DNA from: Mesorhizobium sp. NZP2298
GTDB taxonomy: Bacteria > Pseudomonadota > Alphaproteobacteria > Rhizobiales > Rhizobiaceae
Direction: 5' to 3'
Length of the DNA stretch: 64,000 nt
NCBI RefSeq assembly: GCF_013170825.1
Contig: NZ_CP033365.1
Location: 5,778,001 to 5,842,000 of the forward strand
Under the pieces are notes generated by a model. The model was not told where the DNA came from. It was given only the letters and a program-made list of their open reading frames with translations, and did no database searches. The number at the start of each line of letters is the position of its first letter. Positions within the stretch are counted from its first letter, which is position 1. The translations under genes were made by a program, and so were the position numbers. Positions 8,489 to 16,754 of the stretch are shown piece by piece.

Positions 8489-9753
8489 CCGAGCTCGCGT
8501 CGCAAGCCATCGGCACACCAGTCGGCCAGCCGGATTCGGGCCGCCTGCGGCTCTTTGCCGTCCTGGCCGGTCTGTATCTCGCGCAAGGCATTCCGGGGTA
8601 TCTCCTAGTCGCCGCCGTGCCGCCGATCATGCGCGAGCTTGGGGTGTCGCGAACCGCCATCGGCATGCTTGCCATACTGATGATCCCGCTGACGATTAAA
8701 TTCCTCTGGGCGCCGCTGGTCGACCGTATCAGGCCGATGGCGATCGGGCATCGCCGTGGCTGGATCCTTCCCACCCAGATCGGCACGGTGATTGCGATCG
8801 CAGCACTTGCCCTGGTGGAACCGATCGATCTGAAAGCCATATTCGTCATAGGGTTCGCGATTGCGGTCCTGACATCGACGCAGGACATCGCCACCGACGG
8901 CTATGCCACGCTTGCCTTGAAGCAAGAGGATCGCGCCATGGGCAATGCGATCCAGGGCGGAGCGGTTGCGCTCAGCGTCATCGTCGGCGGCACGGTTTCG
9001 CTGCTTCTCTACGGCTGGGTCGGCTGGCAAGCCATGGTGCTGACGATCGCGGCGATCTCGGCATTGCCGCTGATCGCGATCGCCTTCATGCCGGAGGACA
9101 CGATCACAAGAACTGTGGAGACGCGTGCAAGACCGTCGCTTTCCAGCTTCCTGAAACGGCCGGAGGCCGTGACGGTTCTGATGATCGCCTTGACCTACCG
9201 CGCGAGCGAGGGGTTGGTGAAATCCATGGAAGGGTCCTATCTGGTCGACGCCGGCTTGCCGTTGTCGGCGATCGGATATCTAAGCGGCATCTCGGCGGCA
9301 ACGGCCGGCATTGCCGGTTCCTTCGTAGCGGCCATGCTGGTTCGACGCTCGGGTGCGGGCGGGACGTTGCTTTTGCTCGGCACGCTGCGCACGGTCTGTT
9401 TCCTGTTGTTTGCCCTCCACGCGGTCGGCCAAGTGACAGGCATATGGGCATTGCTGGGAGCGGCTGGATTTCAGACCTTGATCCGCTACATGGAGATCGT
9501 CGCGCTTTACAGCCTGTTCATGGCGGTGTCGTCGAAGGACCAGCCGGGGACCGACTTCACCATTCTATCCTGCGCCCAGATCATCATCTATCTGGTTGGC
9601 TCGATGATGGCCGGGGCAATCGCCGACCGCATCGGCTATTCCGCGCTCTTCTTCATCGCCACGCTTGTTTCCGGTCTGGCCGTAGTGCTGACGGCGCATC
9701 TTGTCTCGAGGCTCGCGAGGAAACTGCCGAGCGCAGGATGCGTCCTGAAATGA
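8485..9753 (+). CDS. MFS permease of AmpG / RhtX-FptX type (inner-membrane siderophore importer)
   Basis: A 422-residue protein with about 12 hydrophobic segments. It has AmpG/RhtX-like sequence around GLYLAQGIPGYLL and KFLWAPLVDRI in the first half, the charged TSTQDIATDGYA segment, and RASEGLVKSMEGSYLVD at the start of the second half. The GTG start at 8485 overlaps the upstream stop; an earlier in-frame codon at 8299 would run deep into that gene. Single-component RhtX/FptX permeases carry ferric rhizobactin or pyochelin across the inner membrane, and the adjacent TonB receptor supports that role. Export or another small solute cannot be excluded. Confidence 0.8.
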   Translation: MTELASQAIGTPVGQPDSGRLRLFAVLAGLYLAQGIPGYLLVAAVPPIMRELGVSRTAIGMLAILMIPLTIKFLWAPLVDRIRPMAIGHRRGWILPTQIGTVIAIAALALVEPIDLKAIFVIGFAIAVLTSTQDIATDGYATLALKQEDRAMGNAIQGGAVALSVIVGGTVSLLLYGWVGWQAMVLTIAAISALPLIAIAFMPEDTITRTVETRARPSLSSFLKRPEAVTVLMIALTYRASEGLVKSMEGSYLVDAGLPLSAIGYLSGISAATAGIAGSFVAAMLVRRSGAGGTLLLLGTLRTVCFLLFALHAVGQVTGIWALLGAAGFQTLIRYMEIVALYSLFMAVSSKDQPGTDFTILSCAQIIIYLVGSMMAGAIADRIGYSALFFIATLVSGLAVVLTAHLVSRLARKLPSAGCVLK

Positions 9754-9782
9754 TGCACCTGGGTGGCGCACGGCAGGCCGAA

Positions 9783-11234
9783 CTATTGGTAAGGGCCCCT
9801 GAGATTGAGCTTCTCGGCCAGGAGGCAGAAGCGGTCGATCAGCCGGACAAGTTCTTCGCCTTGTCTACCGACAATCGCGCCGCGCTCGGCGGGAGGCGCC
9901 TCCGATAGAGCCTTCCACAACCGGCTTTGCCGGTCGCAGACATCAGCCAGTTCGGAGCACTCGCTGGCGGTCAATTTCAGGAGATGATCCGCTGTCACCG
10001 GTCCGATGCCGGGCGGCGTCGTCGCGCCAAGGGAAAGATAGCCCGGCGGCACGGTGCCTTTCGCATTGGTCACGGATTTGCGGCAGATGACATCGAAAAT
10101 CTGGTCGACGGCCTGCTTGGCGCCGGCCACGCGCGAGGGATGGTCCGTGTCGGCCGCGGCGTGCGGCAGAAGTTCAAGCCTGGCACCATGCCTTTCGACA
10201 AGACCGAGATAGGGCAGCATCGGGCCGGAGAGACGCCCGGTCGATACATCGCTGAAGAGATCGGCATCGATGGCGGCGTGGCGCACCTGCCCTGCATCCA
10301 GCGCGTCGCCAAGCGCCGCAACGTCGACAAGCTCACCGCGGTCGTAATTGACCAGCACCGCGCCCCTGTTCATGCGTGACAGGACATCCGAACCGATGAG
10401 CCCGGCATTGGCGTAACGGCCAGTCTGCGCGTCCTGCTTGCCCAGGCCGACATGGACACTCAGCACATCGGCGCCTTCCGCCGCATCGACGAGGTCCGCC
10501 GCATAGGCGAAACCTTCGGCCTCGATCCAGTCGCGGTGCCGTGGCCGCGCATGAACCACCACGTGCATGCCGAAGGCGCGGGCGAGCTTGGCCACCTCGC
10601 GGCCGATATTGCCATAGCCAATGATCGCGATCGTCTTGCCTTCGAGCTTCTCGGTCGGAAAATCGCGCAGTTCCCTGCCGGTGTCGAAGGCGCCGCGCGC
10701 CACCCGGTCGTGCAGCAAGTTGACCGGGAGATCCGGCAGCACTTTCAGGATCGCCTTCATCACCATCTGCGCCGTGGCGCGGCTATTGATGCCGGGCGTG
10801 TTCATCAGCACCGCGGTGCCGCCCTCGCCCCCGCCGCCGCCCCAGGAGCGAGAGCCCATATTGGCGGTGCCGGCGCCGATGCGCACGCCGGCTAGCGGAA
10901 AAACGGTCTCGGCGGGCAGAAAGGTCGCCGCCGCGATGACGGCGTCATAACGTCCGTCGCCCGCGGCTTCGATCAGCTCTTCCCGGGTGCTGAGGTCCGG
11001 CTGGTAGAAGAAATGCACCCGGCCCTGTTCGAGGTCGGCTTTGTCGCCAAGCGCGGACAAGTGGAAGCGGCCGCCCTTGGCCTCGACATGGACGCGCGCC
11101 TCGTTCGGATCAGGCTTCCCGTCGGGTCCGAGTCGCAGGCCGACCAGATCGCAGATCAGCACCGTGTAGATGGTTTGCGGATCGATCAGCTCCGCGGCCT
11201 GTGTGTTGGTGTTTGTGGTCACGTCGTTCCCCAT
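9783..11234 (-). CDS. D-isomer-specific 2-hydroxyacid dehydrogenase family protein with long C-terminal extension and altered catalytic Glu
   Basis: The 483-residue protein has the NAD-binding GYGNIG at about residues 206-211, NYDRGELVD with the substrate Arg, and the catalytic His in LLPHAAADT. The position of the usual acid partner Glu (29 residues after the Arg in phosphoglycerate dehydrogenase) is a Ser (ADLFSDV). A Gly-rich run (WGGGGGEGG) precedes the NAD domain, and about 110 extra residues follow the usual end. The start at 11234 drops a 44-residue Cys/Arg-rich extension that has no homologous look. It is convergent with the MFS gene (29-nt gap). Its substrate is unknown and the enzyme may be atypical. 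Confidence 0.78.
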   Translation of the reverse strand: MGNDVTTNTNTQAAELIDPQTIYTVLICDLVGLRLGPDGKPDPNEARVHVEAKGGRFHLSALGDKADLEQGRVHFFYQPDLSTREELIEAAGDGRYDAVIAAATFLPAETVFPLAGVRIGAGTANMGSRSWGGGGGEGGTAVLMNTPGINSRATAQMVMKAILKVLPDLPVNLLHDRVARGAFDTGRELRDFPTEKLEGKTIAIIGYGNIGREVAKLARAFGMHVVVHARPRHRDWIEAEGFAYAADLVDAAEGADVLSVHVGLGKQDAQTGRYANAGLIGSDVLSRMNRGAVLVNYDRGELVDVAALGDALDAGQVRHAAIDADLFSDVSTGRLSGPMLPYLGLVERHGARLELLPHAAADTDHPSRVAGAKQAVDQIFDVICRKSVTNAKGTVPPGYLSLGATTPPGIGPVTADHLLKLTASECSELADVCDRQSRLWKALSEAPPAERGAIVGRQGEELVRLIDRFCLLAEKLNLRGPYQ

Positions 11235-11487
11235 GCAAGCGCGGCAAGCCCTGCTTCGGCAGCAGGGTATCCTGAATAAGTCAGAACCTATCGGCCCGGA
11301 AAGGTGCCAGATCGATCGCCGGCGGCAAACCGGCGGCAAGTTGCGACACGATCGCCTTTCAGGCACAGTGCGATGCCGCCATTGGCCCCTTGAAGGGTCA
11401 AGTCCGACACGCGTAACATCGCGCCATCAGAACTGAGTCTGCTTTATTCATCCGGGCTAATGTCCGGATTGGACTGGGTATTTTCCT

Positions 11488-13344
11488 TTGAGCACGGATG
11501 CAGCCAGCGGCGTGGCGAAGCGCGGCAAATCGTTTGCCCATGTGGCGGAAGCCTCGTGGGGCAAGGGCCTCGGCACCTTGTTGCGGATCGTACGCATGAC
11601 GCTGCGCCATCCCTGGCAAGTCGCCATCACCCTTGTCTCGACCGCCATCGCCGCGACGCTGCAGCTTTTCATTCCGCGCCTCCTGGGACGAGCCATCGAC
11701 CAGGCTCAGGGCGTGATGGCGGCGGGCGCCGGAACCGCGGCCGAGCAGGCGCTCTGGAACACGGCGCTGACACTGCTCGTCGTCAGTATCCTGCGTGGCC
11801 TCTTCACCATGGCGCAGAACTATTATGGCGAGGCGGTCGGCCACCAGACCGGCTATGAATTGCGGCTCGCCTTCTACGAGAAGATCCAGCGCCTGAGCTT
11901 CTCCTTCCACGACCGGGTCCATACCGGCGATCTCATCACGCTCGGGCTGCTCGATCTCGACGGTGTGCGCATGTTCTTTTCCACCGGCATCCTGCGCGTG
12001 GTGCTGCTTGGCGTGCTGATCGGCGTTGGCGCCTACCTCTTGATCAGCACCGATCTCATGCTCGGGCTGCTCAGCCTCAGCTTCGTGCCGTTCGTTGCCT
12101 GGCGCTCCTCGGTCACTCAGCTGAAGCTGCGCAGCACCTGGCTGACCCTGCAGGAACGGCTGTCGGTGCTGAGCCGGGTGATGGACGAGAACCTCGGCGG
12201 CATCCGTGTCGTGCGCGCCTTCGCGGCGCAGCGCCATGAGCTCGCAAAATTCGATCGCGCCAAGCAGGACGCGCTAGAGCTGGCCAATGAACGCGTCGAC
12301 ATCCGCGTCTCCAACACCAGCGCCATGAATTTTTCCTTCCTGGCCGCCATGGGGCTGGTTCTGTGGTTCGGCGGCCAGAAGGTGATCGCGGGCCAGATCA
12401 GCGTCGGCACGCTGGCCCAGTTCCTCACCTTCATGACCATCCTGCAGATGCCGGTGCGCCAGCTCGGCCTGATGGTCAATTCGTTCGCGCGCGCCTCGAC
12501 CTGCGGCACGCGGCTGTTCGAACTGCTCGACACCGAGCTCGACATCAAGGACGTTCCCGATGCCAGAGAGCTGGTCATCACCGAGGGCGTGCTGCGTTTC
12601 GACAATGTCGGCTTCCGGTATGAGGGCACGGGCGGCCGCCCGACCCTGTCCGGCATCTCTTTCGAGGCCAGGTCCGGCGAGACGGTCGGCATTGTCGGTC
12701 CGCCCGGCAGCGGCAAGTCGACCATCGCGCATCTGATCCCGCGCTTCTACGACGTGACCTCTGGCGCGATCACCATCGACGGCCAGGACATAAGCAAGGT
12801 CACGCTGCAGTCGCTGCGCAAGGTGGTCGGCGTCGTGCAGCAGGACGCGTTCCTGTTCACCACCTCGATCGAGAACAACATCGCCTACGGCAATCCCTGG
12901 GCGCGTGAGACCCGCATTGGACAGGCCGCCGAGTATGCCCAGTTGCACAACTACATTATCGGGCTTCCGGCCGGCTACACCACGGTCGTCGGCGAGCGCG
13001 GCGCGTCGCTTTCCGGCGGCCAGCGCCAGCGGCTGACCATCGCGCGCAGCCTGATGCTGCGGCCATCGGTTCTGGTATTCGACGATTCCACGGCGGCCAT
13101 CGACGCCGGCACCGAGCAGCGCATCCGCGCGGCGATGAAGCGCTTCGCCAGGGATCGTGTAACGCTGATCATCTCGCACCGGCTGAGCTCGCTGATGCAT
13201 GCCGACCAGATCCTGTTCGTGGAGGGCGGTCGCATCGTCGAGCGCGGCACGCATGAGGAGTTGCTGGCGCTCGGCGGGCGCTATCGCGCGCTCTACGACC
13301 TGCAACTGCGACCGGACGAAGACCGGCTCGAGGGAGCCGCATGA
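11488..13344 (+). CDS. ABC exporter half-transporter, subunit A (ATPase-permease fusion with degenerate Walker B)
   Basis: 618 residues: an N-terminal six-helix transmembrane domain (about 30-330) and a C-terminal nucleotide-binding domain. Walker A is VGPPGSGKST near residue 403 and the signature is LSGGQRQR. Walker B reads VLVFDDSTAAID, with Asp where the catalytic Glu is expected. This marks the degenerate partner of a heterodimeric exporter. The next gene overlaps by four bases (ATGA) and has the canonical Glu. The TTG start at 11488 has no strong ribosome site, so the true start may be slightly different. The substrate (lipid, drug or peptide) cannot be read from sequence. Confidence 0.88.
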   Translation: MSTDAASGVAKRGKSFAHVAEASWGKGLGTLLRIVRMTLRHPWQVAITLVSTAIAATLQLFIPRLLGRAIDQAQGVMAAGAGTAAEQALWNTALTLLVVSILRGLFTMAQNYYGEAVGHQTGYELRLAFYEKIQRLSFSFHDRVHTGDLITLGLLDLDGVRMFFSTGILRVVLLGVLIGVGAYLLISTDLMLGLLSLSFVPFVAWRSSVTQLKLRSTWLTLQERLSVLSRVMDENLGGIRVVRAFAAQRHELAKFDRAKQDALELANERVDIRVSNTSAMNFSFLAAMGLVLWFGGQKVIAGQISVGTLAQFLTFMTILQMPVRQLGLMVNSFARASTCGTRLFELLDTELDIKDVPDARELVITEGVLRFDNVGFRYEGTGGRPTLSGISFEARSGETVGIVGPPGSGKSTIAHLIPRFYDVTSGAITIDGQDISKVTLQSLRKVVGVVQQDAFLFTTSIENNIAYGNPWARETRIGQAAEYAQLHNYIIGLPAGYTTVVGERGASLSGGQRQRLTIARSLMLRPSVLVFDDSTAAIDAGTEQRIRAAMKRFARDRVTLIISHRLSSLMHADQILFVEGGRIVERGTHEELLALGGRYRALYDLQLRPDEDRLEGAA

Positions 13345-15236
13345 TGCCGACACAGGACGACGACGAGAAGGATGACAAAAGCGGACGGCCGACAAAGGCG
13401 GTCGTCGGCTCGCACCGCGACGAGGAAGAGGTTTTCGGCAAGGCCTATGACCCCCGCATCATCAGGCGCATCTGGAGTTTCGTCAGGCCGTATCGGGGCC
13501 GGATATTCATCTCGGTCGCCGCGGTGCTGGTATTCACGCTGACGCAGCTCGCGATCCCGCTGGTCATTCGTTACGCCATCGATCACGGCATGGCTCCGGG
13601 CAGGCTCGACCGTTCGGTGATGGTCTTCGCGATCACCGCCTTCACCGTGATCATCCTCGTCAACTACGCCGCCAGCCATGTGCAGGAGAGCGTGGTCGGC
13701 AAGGTGGCCGAAAACGTGCTGTCCGACCTGCGCCGCGCCATGTTCAGCCATCTGCAGCGTGTCTCGCTCAGCTTCATGGACAAGACCGAAGTCGGCCGGC
13801 TGATGTCGCGCCTGCAGGGCGACGTGAATTCGATGCAGGAATTCCTCGAGACGTCGGTCATGTCGGTGGGCGACATCGTGCTTTTGTTCGGCATCGTCAC
13901 CGTCCTGCTCTGGCTCGATTTTCGGCTCGGGCTGCTGACGCTGTCGACCATGCCGATGCTGTTCATCGTGCGCCTGTTCTGGCTGCCGCGCGCCAAGGTC
14001 GCCTTCATGGCCGCGCACGAGACCAACTCCATCGCCAATGGCGCTCTGGCCGAAGGGATCCACGGCGTGCGCACCGTGCAGAGCCTGGAGCGCCAGCATG
14101 TCAACTTCGACCTGTACGACGAGAAGGTGCTGGCCAATCTCAACGCCCATCTGCGGTCGGCGAAATACGCGCAGGTGATGGTGCCGATCGTCGACACGCT
14201 GACCGGCATCGCCATGGCGACGGTCATAGTGGTTGGCGGTTCGATGGTGCTGTCACATAGCCTCGATGTCGGCGTCATGGTGGCGTTCCTGTTCTATATC
14301 CAGCGCTTCTTCGACCCGATCCGCTCGCTGACCATGCAGTACAGCGTCATGCAGCGCGCCATGGCTTCGGGCCAGCGCATCTCCGAGGTGCTCGACGTTC
14401 CGGTGGATGTCAGCGACAAGGAAAACGCGGTGGCGCTGTCGCGCGACATGGACGGCTCGGTCGAATTCAAGAACGTCACCTTCGGCTACCGGCAGAACCA
14501 GCCGGTGCTGAAGAACATCTCCTTCCGCGTCAATCCGGGCGAGACCGTGGCCCTTGTCGGCCCGACCGGGTCCGGCAAGTCGAGCTCGATGGCGCTGGTG
14601 CACCGCTTCTACGATGTCTGGTCGGGCGAGGTTCTGGTCGGCGGCCATGATGTGCGTGACCTGACGCAGGATTCGCTCGGCGATCAGGTGGCCATGGTGC
14701 TGCAGGAGCCGTTCCTGTTCTCCGGCACGGTGCTGGAAAACATCCGCTACCACAAGACATCAGCCAGCCGCGAAGAGGTGGTGCGCGCCGCACAGGCGGT
14801 CGGTGCACACGACTTCATCGAGCACTTGCCCGATGGCTACGACACCGAGCTCGAACAGCGCGGCGGCAATCTCTCGCTCGGCCAACGCCAGCTGATCAGT
14901 TTTGCGCGCGCGCTGGTGGCCGACGCCAAGATCCTGGTGCTCGACGAGGCCACCGCCAGCATCGATTCCTACACCGAGATGCTGATCCAGAAGGCGCTGA
15001 TAAAGCTTCTGGAGGGCCGCACCGGACTGGTCATCGCCCATCGGCTGGCCACCATCCGCGGCGCCGACCGCATCATCGTGTTGCAGAATGGCGAGATCGT
15101 CGAAAGCGGCAACCACGAGCAGTTGATGCAGAGGAAAGGCCTCTACGCCCGCCTCTACAACATGAACTACGCTTCGTTCGACGACATTTCCGAAGAAGAG
15201 ATGGGAATGGACGCGGCGATCGGCAAAGCGACGTGA
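13341..15236 (+). CDS. ABC exporter half-transporter, subunit B (ATPase-permease fusion)
   Basis: 631 residues: a charged N-terminus (DDDEKDDKSG), six membrane helices, then a nucleotide-binding domain with Walker A VGPTGSGKSS near residue 407, signature LSLGQRQ (non-canonical LSGGQ) near 511 and Walker B ILVLDEATASID with the catalytic Glu. Paired with subunit A, the canonical Glu of B faces the canonical LSGGQ of A, while the other ATP site is degenerate, as in BmrCD- or TM287/288-type exporters. The start overlaps the stop of A, so the two are translationally coupled. The last ~70 bases have a decayed partial copy at 16625-16695. Confidence 0.9.
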   Translation: MMPTQDDDEKDDKSGRPTKAVVGSHRDEEEVFGKAYDPRIIRRIWSFVRPYRGRIFISVAAVLVFTLTQLAIPLVIRYAIDHGMAPGRLDRSVMVFAITAFTVIILVNYAASHVQESVVGKVAENVLSDLRRAMFSHLQRVSLSFMDKTEVGRLMSRLQGDVNSMQEFLETSVMSVGDIVLLFGIVTVLLWLDFRLGLLTLSTMPMLFIVRLFWLPRAKVAFMAAHETNSIANGALAEGIHGVRTVQSLERQHVNFDLYDEKVLANLNAHLRSAKYAQVMVPIVDTLTGIAMATVIVVGGSMVLSHSLDVGVMVAFLFYIQRFFDPIRSLTMQYSVMQRAMASGQRISEVLDVPVDVSDKENAVALSRDMDGSVEFKNVTFGYRQNQPVLKNISFRVNPGETVALVGPTGSGKSSSMALVHRFYDVWSGEVLVGGHDVRDLTQDSLGDQVAMVLQEPFLFSGTVLENIRYHKTSASREEVVRAAQAVGAHDFIEHLPDGYDTELEQRGGNLSLGQRQLISFARALVADAKILVLDEATASIDSYTEMLIQKALIKLLEGRTGLVIAHRLATIRGADRIIVLQNGEIVESGNHEQLMQRKGLYARLYNMNYASFDDISEEEMGMDAAIGKAT

Positions 15237-15436
15237 GGGGTTCTTGCCGAGTCGACCCGACCGTCCGACAAATCGATTTTTCGCGGGCTCACGTCAACTC
15301 GCGATCAGATCCGCGGCGATTGGGACTGGCGCGTCTCTGGTAGCGGCAACCCGCTGGCCGTGCGGCCGACGAGGTAATAAGGCCGCTAATATCTGGCGCA
15401 TGATGCGCGGGACAACACCGTCATCGGTTACTGAAG

Positions 15437-15523
15437 CTAGTACCAGCGACCGCGACCATAAAAACCGCCACCGCCGAGCACAATAACGATAAGAACTATG
15501 ACCAGAATTGTGGTGATATCCAT
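15437..15523 (-). CDS. 28-residue single-span membrane peptide
   Basis: A very short gene on the minus strand: MDITTILVIVLIVIVLGGGG then FYGRGRWY, with stop TAG. A perfect AGGAGG lies 6 nt before the ATG, and residues 5-16 form one strongly hydrophobic helix followed by a glycine run and an aromatic/Arg tail. Small peptides of this pattern are common but poorly described in Alphaproteobacteria. An EcfG-type promoter ends 90 nt upstream on the same strand, so it is probably made under general stress and acts in the cytoplasmic membrane. The start, stop, ribosome site and promoter are seen; the role is not known. Confidence 0.7.
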   Translation of the reverse strand: MDITTILVIVLIVIVLGGGGFYGRGRWY

Positions 15524-15612
15524 TTACGCCTCCTGAGCGCGCGTGGCCGGATTGGCGGCCACCGCTCTTGCTTGTAGAGCATGAATTGTTCTTGTTTATT
15601 TCGACATACACC

Positions 15613-15638
15613 AACGTTCCGCACGGCATTCTTGTTCC
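15613..15638 (-). promoter_or_regulatory. EcfG-type general stress promoter (GGAAC-N17-CGTT) of the 28-residue peptide gene
   Basis: Read on the minus strand, GGAAC (15638-15634) is followed after exactly 17 nt by CGTT (15616-15613). This matches the alphaproteobacterial sigma-EcfG consensus GGAAC-N16/17-CGTT. Transcription would start near 15606 and enter the peptide gene at 15523 with a leader of about 80 nt. Confidence 0.65.
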
Positions 15639-15990
15639 AATGGACTTATCAAGCATGGCTAGCTTATCGGAACCGCTAGCCCTCTCACCCCCGTTGGAAG
15701 GTTTCAGCAACCATGTCCTGGCTCGTCAAGGAACCAACTGGCCTGCCGATTTCTTTAGCTGCATGAAGAAACCTGGCATACTGGGGACGGACGATCACGA
15801 TCACACCGGTTCAGTCGGTATGCCGCCCGAATTCCCATCCCAAAATCAGAATGCTGAAGGAGATTTCGGCGGTCGATTTGGATATGGACATCCCGCTCAC
15901 AGGCCGGATCCTTTTGCCACATACACGTTTTCGGCGGGGGCAGTTCGTCCTCTGCCGCTCGATAAAAAGAAGAGATGGCGCTAACCGGCT
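15639..15990. other. Intergenic stretch without a supported gene
   Basis: An open frame covers most of this stretch (15568-15984, plus strand), but it has no ribosome site, no family resemblance, and overlaps the promoter above. A plus-strand GGAAC-N18-CGTT at 15669-15695 has a spacer one base too long and no close gene. Nothing else is recognised. Confidence 0.4.
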
Positions 15991-16188
15991 ATGCAAAAAC
16001 CCTACGAAATAGCATATTTCGCCAGGAAGCATGGGATCACGCAGGCTCAGGCACGACAGATCACCAAGGATTTCGGCCCCTCACGCGTCAGGTGCGACAC
16101 GGCCGCCCAGGAGCTGAACTTGGCCGTGGCACGTTCATCGCCTCGCATGAGCGACGGCCGGCATCTGTCTTCGCTACCGAAGGAATAG
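15991..16188 (+). CDS. Small DUF3606-like protein, copy A
   Basis: 65 residues. The core PYEIAYFARKHGITQAQARQ then ITKDFGPSR predicts two helices and resembles DUF3606-type small proteins (YEVRYW.K..GVS..QL..AV..VGPS). It is clearly paralogous to the convergent gene ending 43 nt away: both share PY-x2-xYFA-[RK]K-x-G-x-T-x3-A and GPSR-x3-D-x-AA. The tail after residue 45 differs and may be divergent or frame-shifted. No clear ribosome site is visible before the ATG. The function is unknown; homologues are often stress-associated small cytoplasmic proteins. Confidence 0.5.
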   Translation: MQKPYEIAYFARKHGITQAQARQITKDFGPSRVRCDTAAQELNLAVARSSPRMSDGRHLSSLPKE

Positions 16189-16231
16189 CTGATTCTGGAC
16201 GCGGATGGCCGATGCATTGGTCTTGGCACAA

Positions 16232-16426
16232 TCAGCGAAGCCACTTCCTGAACCTCGCGGCTTTGTTCCGTAGGAATGCAGCAGCTGCCGCATCAGACGC
16301 CCTTCGCGATGGCCCATTCGCCGCAATGATGAACTTGGCATCTTTCAGCGTGAGACCGTACTTCTTCGCAAAGTAGGTGACGCCATAAGGCTCGTCTTGG
16401 GGTATGCCCGCGTTTGTGTCAGCCAT
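16232..16426 (-). CDS. Small DUF3606-like protein, copy B
   Basis: 64 residues: MADTNAGIPQDEPYGVTYFA, then KKYGLTLKDAKFIIAANGPS, then an Ala-rich helix and a basic tail (RNKAARFRKWLR) that could bind nucleic acid or membrane. The start at 16426 is chosen because GAGG lies 7 nt upstream; a longer frame from 16555 lacks a ribosome site. An EcfG-like promoter lies 64 nt further upstream. It faces its paralogue at 15991-16188 tail to tail. The paralogy and start are seen; a stress-response role is inferred from the promoter. Confidence 0.62.
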   Translation of the reverse strand: MADTNAGIPQDEPYGVTYFAKKYGLTLKDAKFIIAANGPSRRASDAAAAAFLRNKAARFRKWLR

Positions 16427-16489
16427 TTGTGCCTCGCATGATAGACAGCCTGGCTCGGCTTCGGCCTCACGACCAGTCTGGGCTACATC

Positions 16490-16515
16490 AACCTTCAGCG
16501 ACAGGCGATGGTTCC
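16490..16515 (-). promoter_or_regulatory. EcfG-like promoter (GGAAC-N17-GGTT) of DUF3606-like gene B
   Basis: On the minus strand, GGAAC (16515-16511) is followed after 17 nt by GGTT (16493-16490), one mismatch from the CGTT consensus. The -10 element is 64 nt upstream of the ATG. Same element type as at 15613-15638. Confidence 0.5.
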
Positions 16516-16624
16516 GAAACTGCAATATCCCAGGCGACGCTTTCACGCCCGGCATAGCGGTTCAGCCTTTTTTCTCGCGATTGCCCGCAACGGCTTTGAC
16601 AGATGCATTTGTTTCGGAAACGGC

Positions 16625-16695
16625 GAACTACGCCTCGTTCGCCGACATTCGCAGGATGAGATGGAATTGGACGCTGCAGTCGGCCGGGCGGCGTG
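16625..16695 (+). pseudogene. Decayed duplicate of the 3' end of the ABC exporter subunit B gene
   Basis: About 56 of 71 aligned bases match 15164-15235, the end of the exporter gene, with a single one-base gap that breaks the frame; the translation begins NYASFADI as in the intact NYASFDDI. No upstream portion of the transporter is recognisable. It is a remnant of a former second copy or of a local duplication, 1.4 kb downstream and in the same orientation. Confidence 0.6.
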
Positions 16696-16754
16696 GCCGG
16701 TGCGGGCAGAGTTCGAACCGAAGAGGTCGCTGCCTGCCACGCTCTCCGAGAGAC

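Noticed and set aside
15669..15695. Second GGAAC...CGTT promoter, plus strand
   Set aside because: The spacer is 18 nt instead of 16-17 and the nearest plus-strand gene is about 300 nt away.
15568..15984. 138-residue open frame upstream of the DUF3606-like gene
   Set aside because: No ribosome site, no recognisable domain, and it overlaps the EcfG-type promoter of the 28-residue peptide gene.
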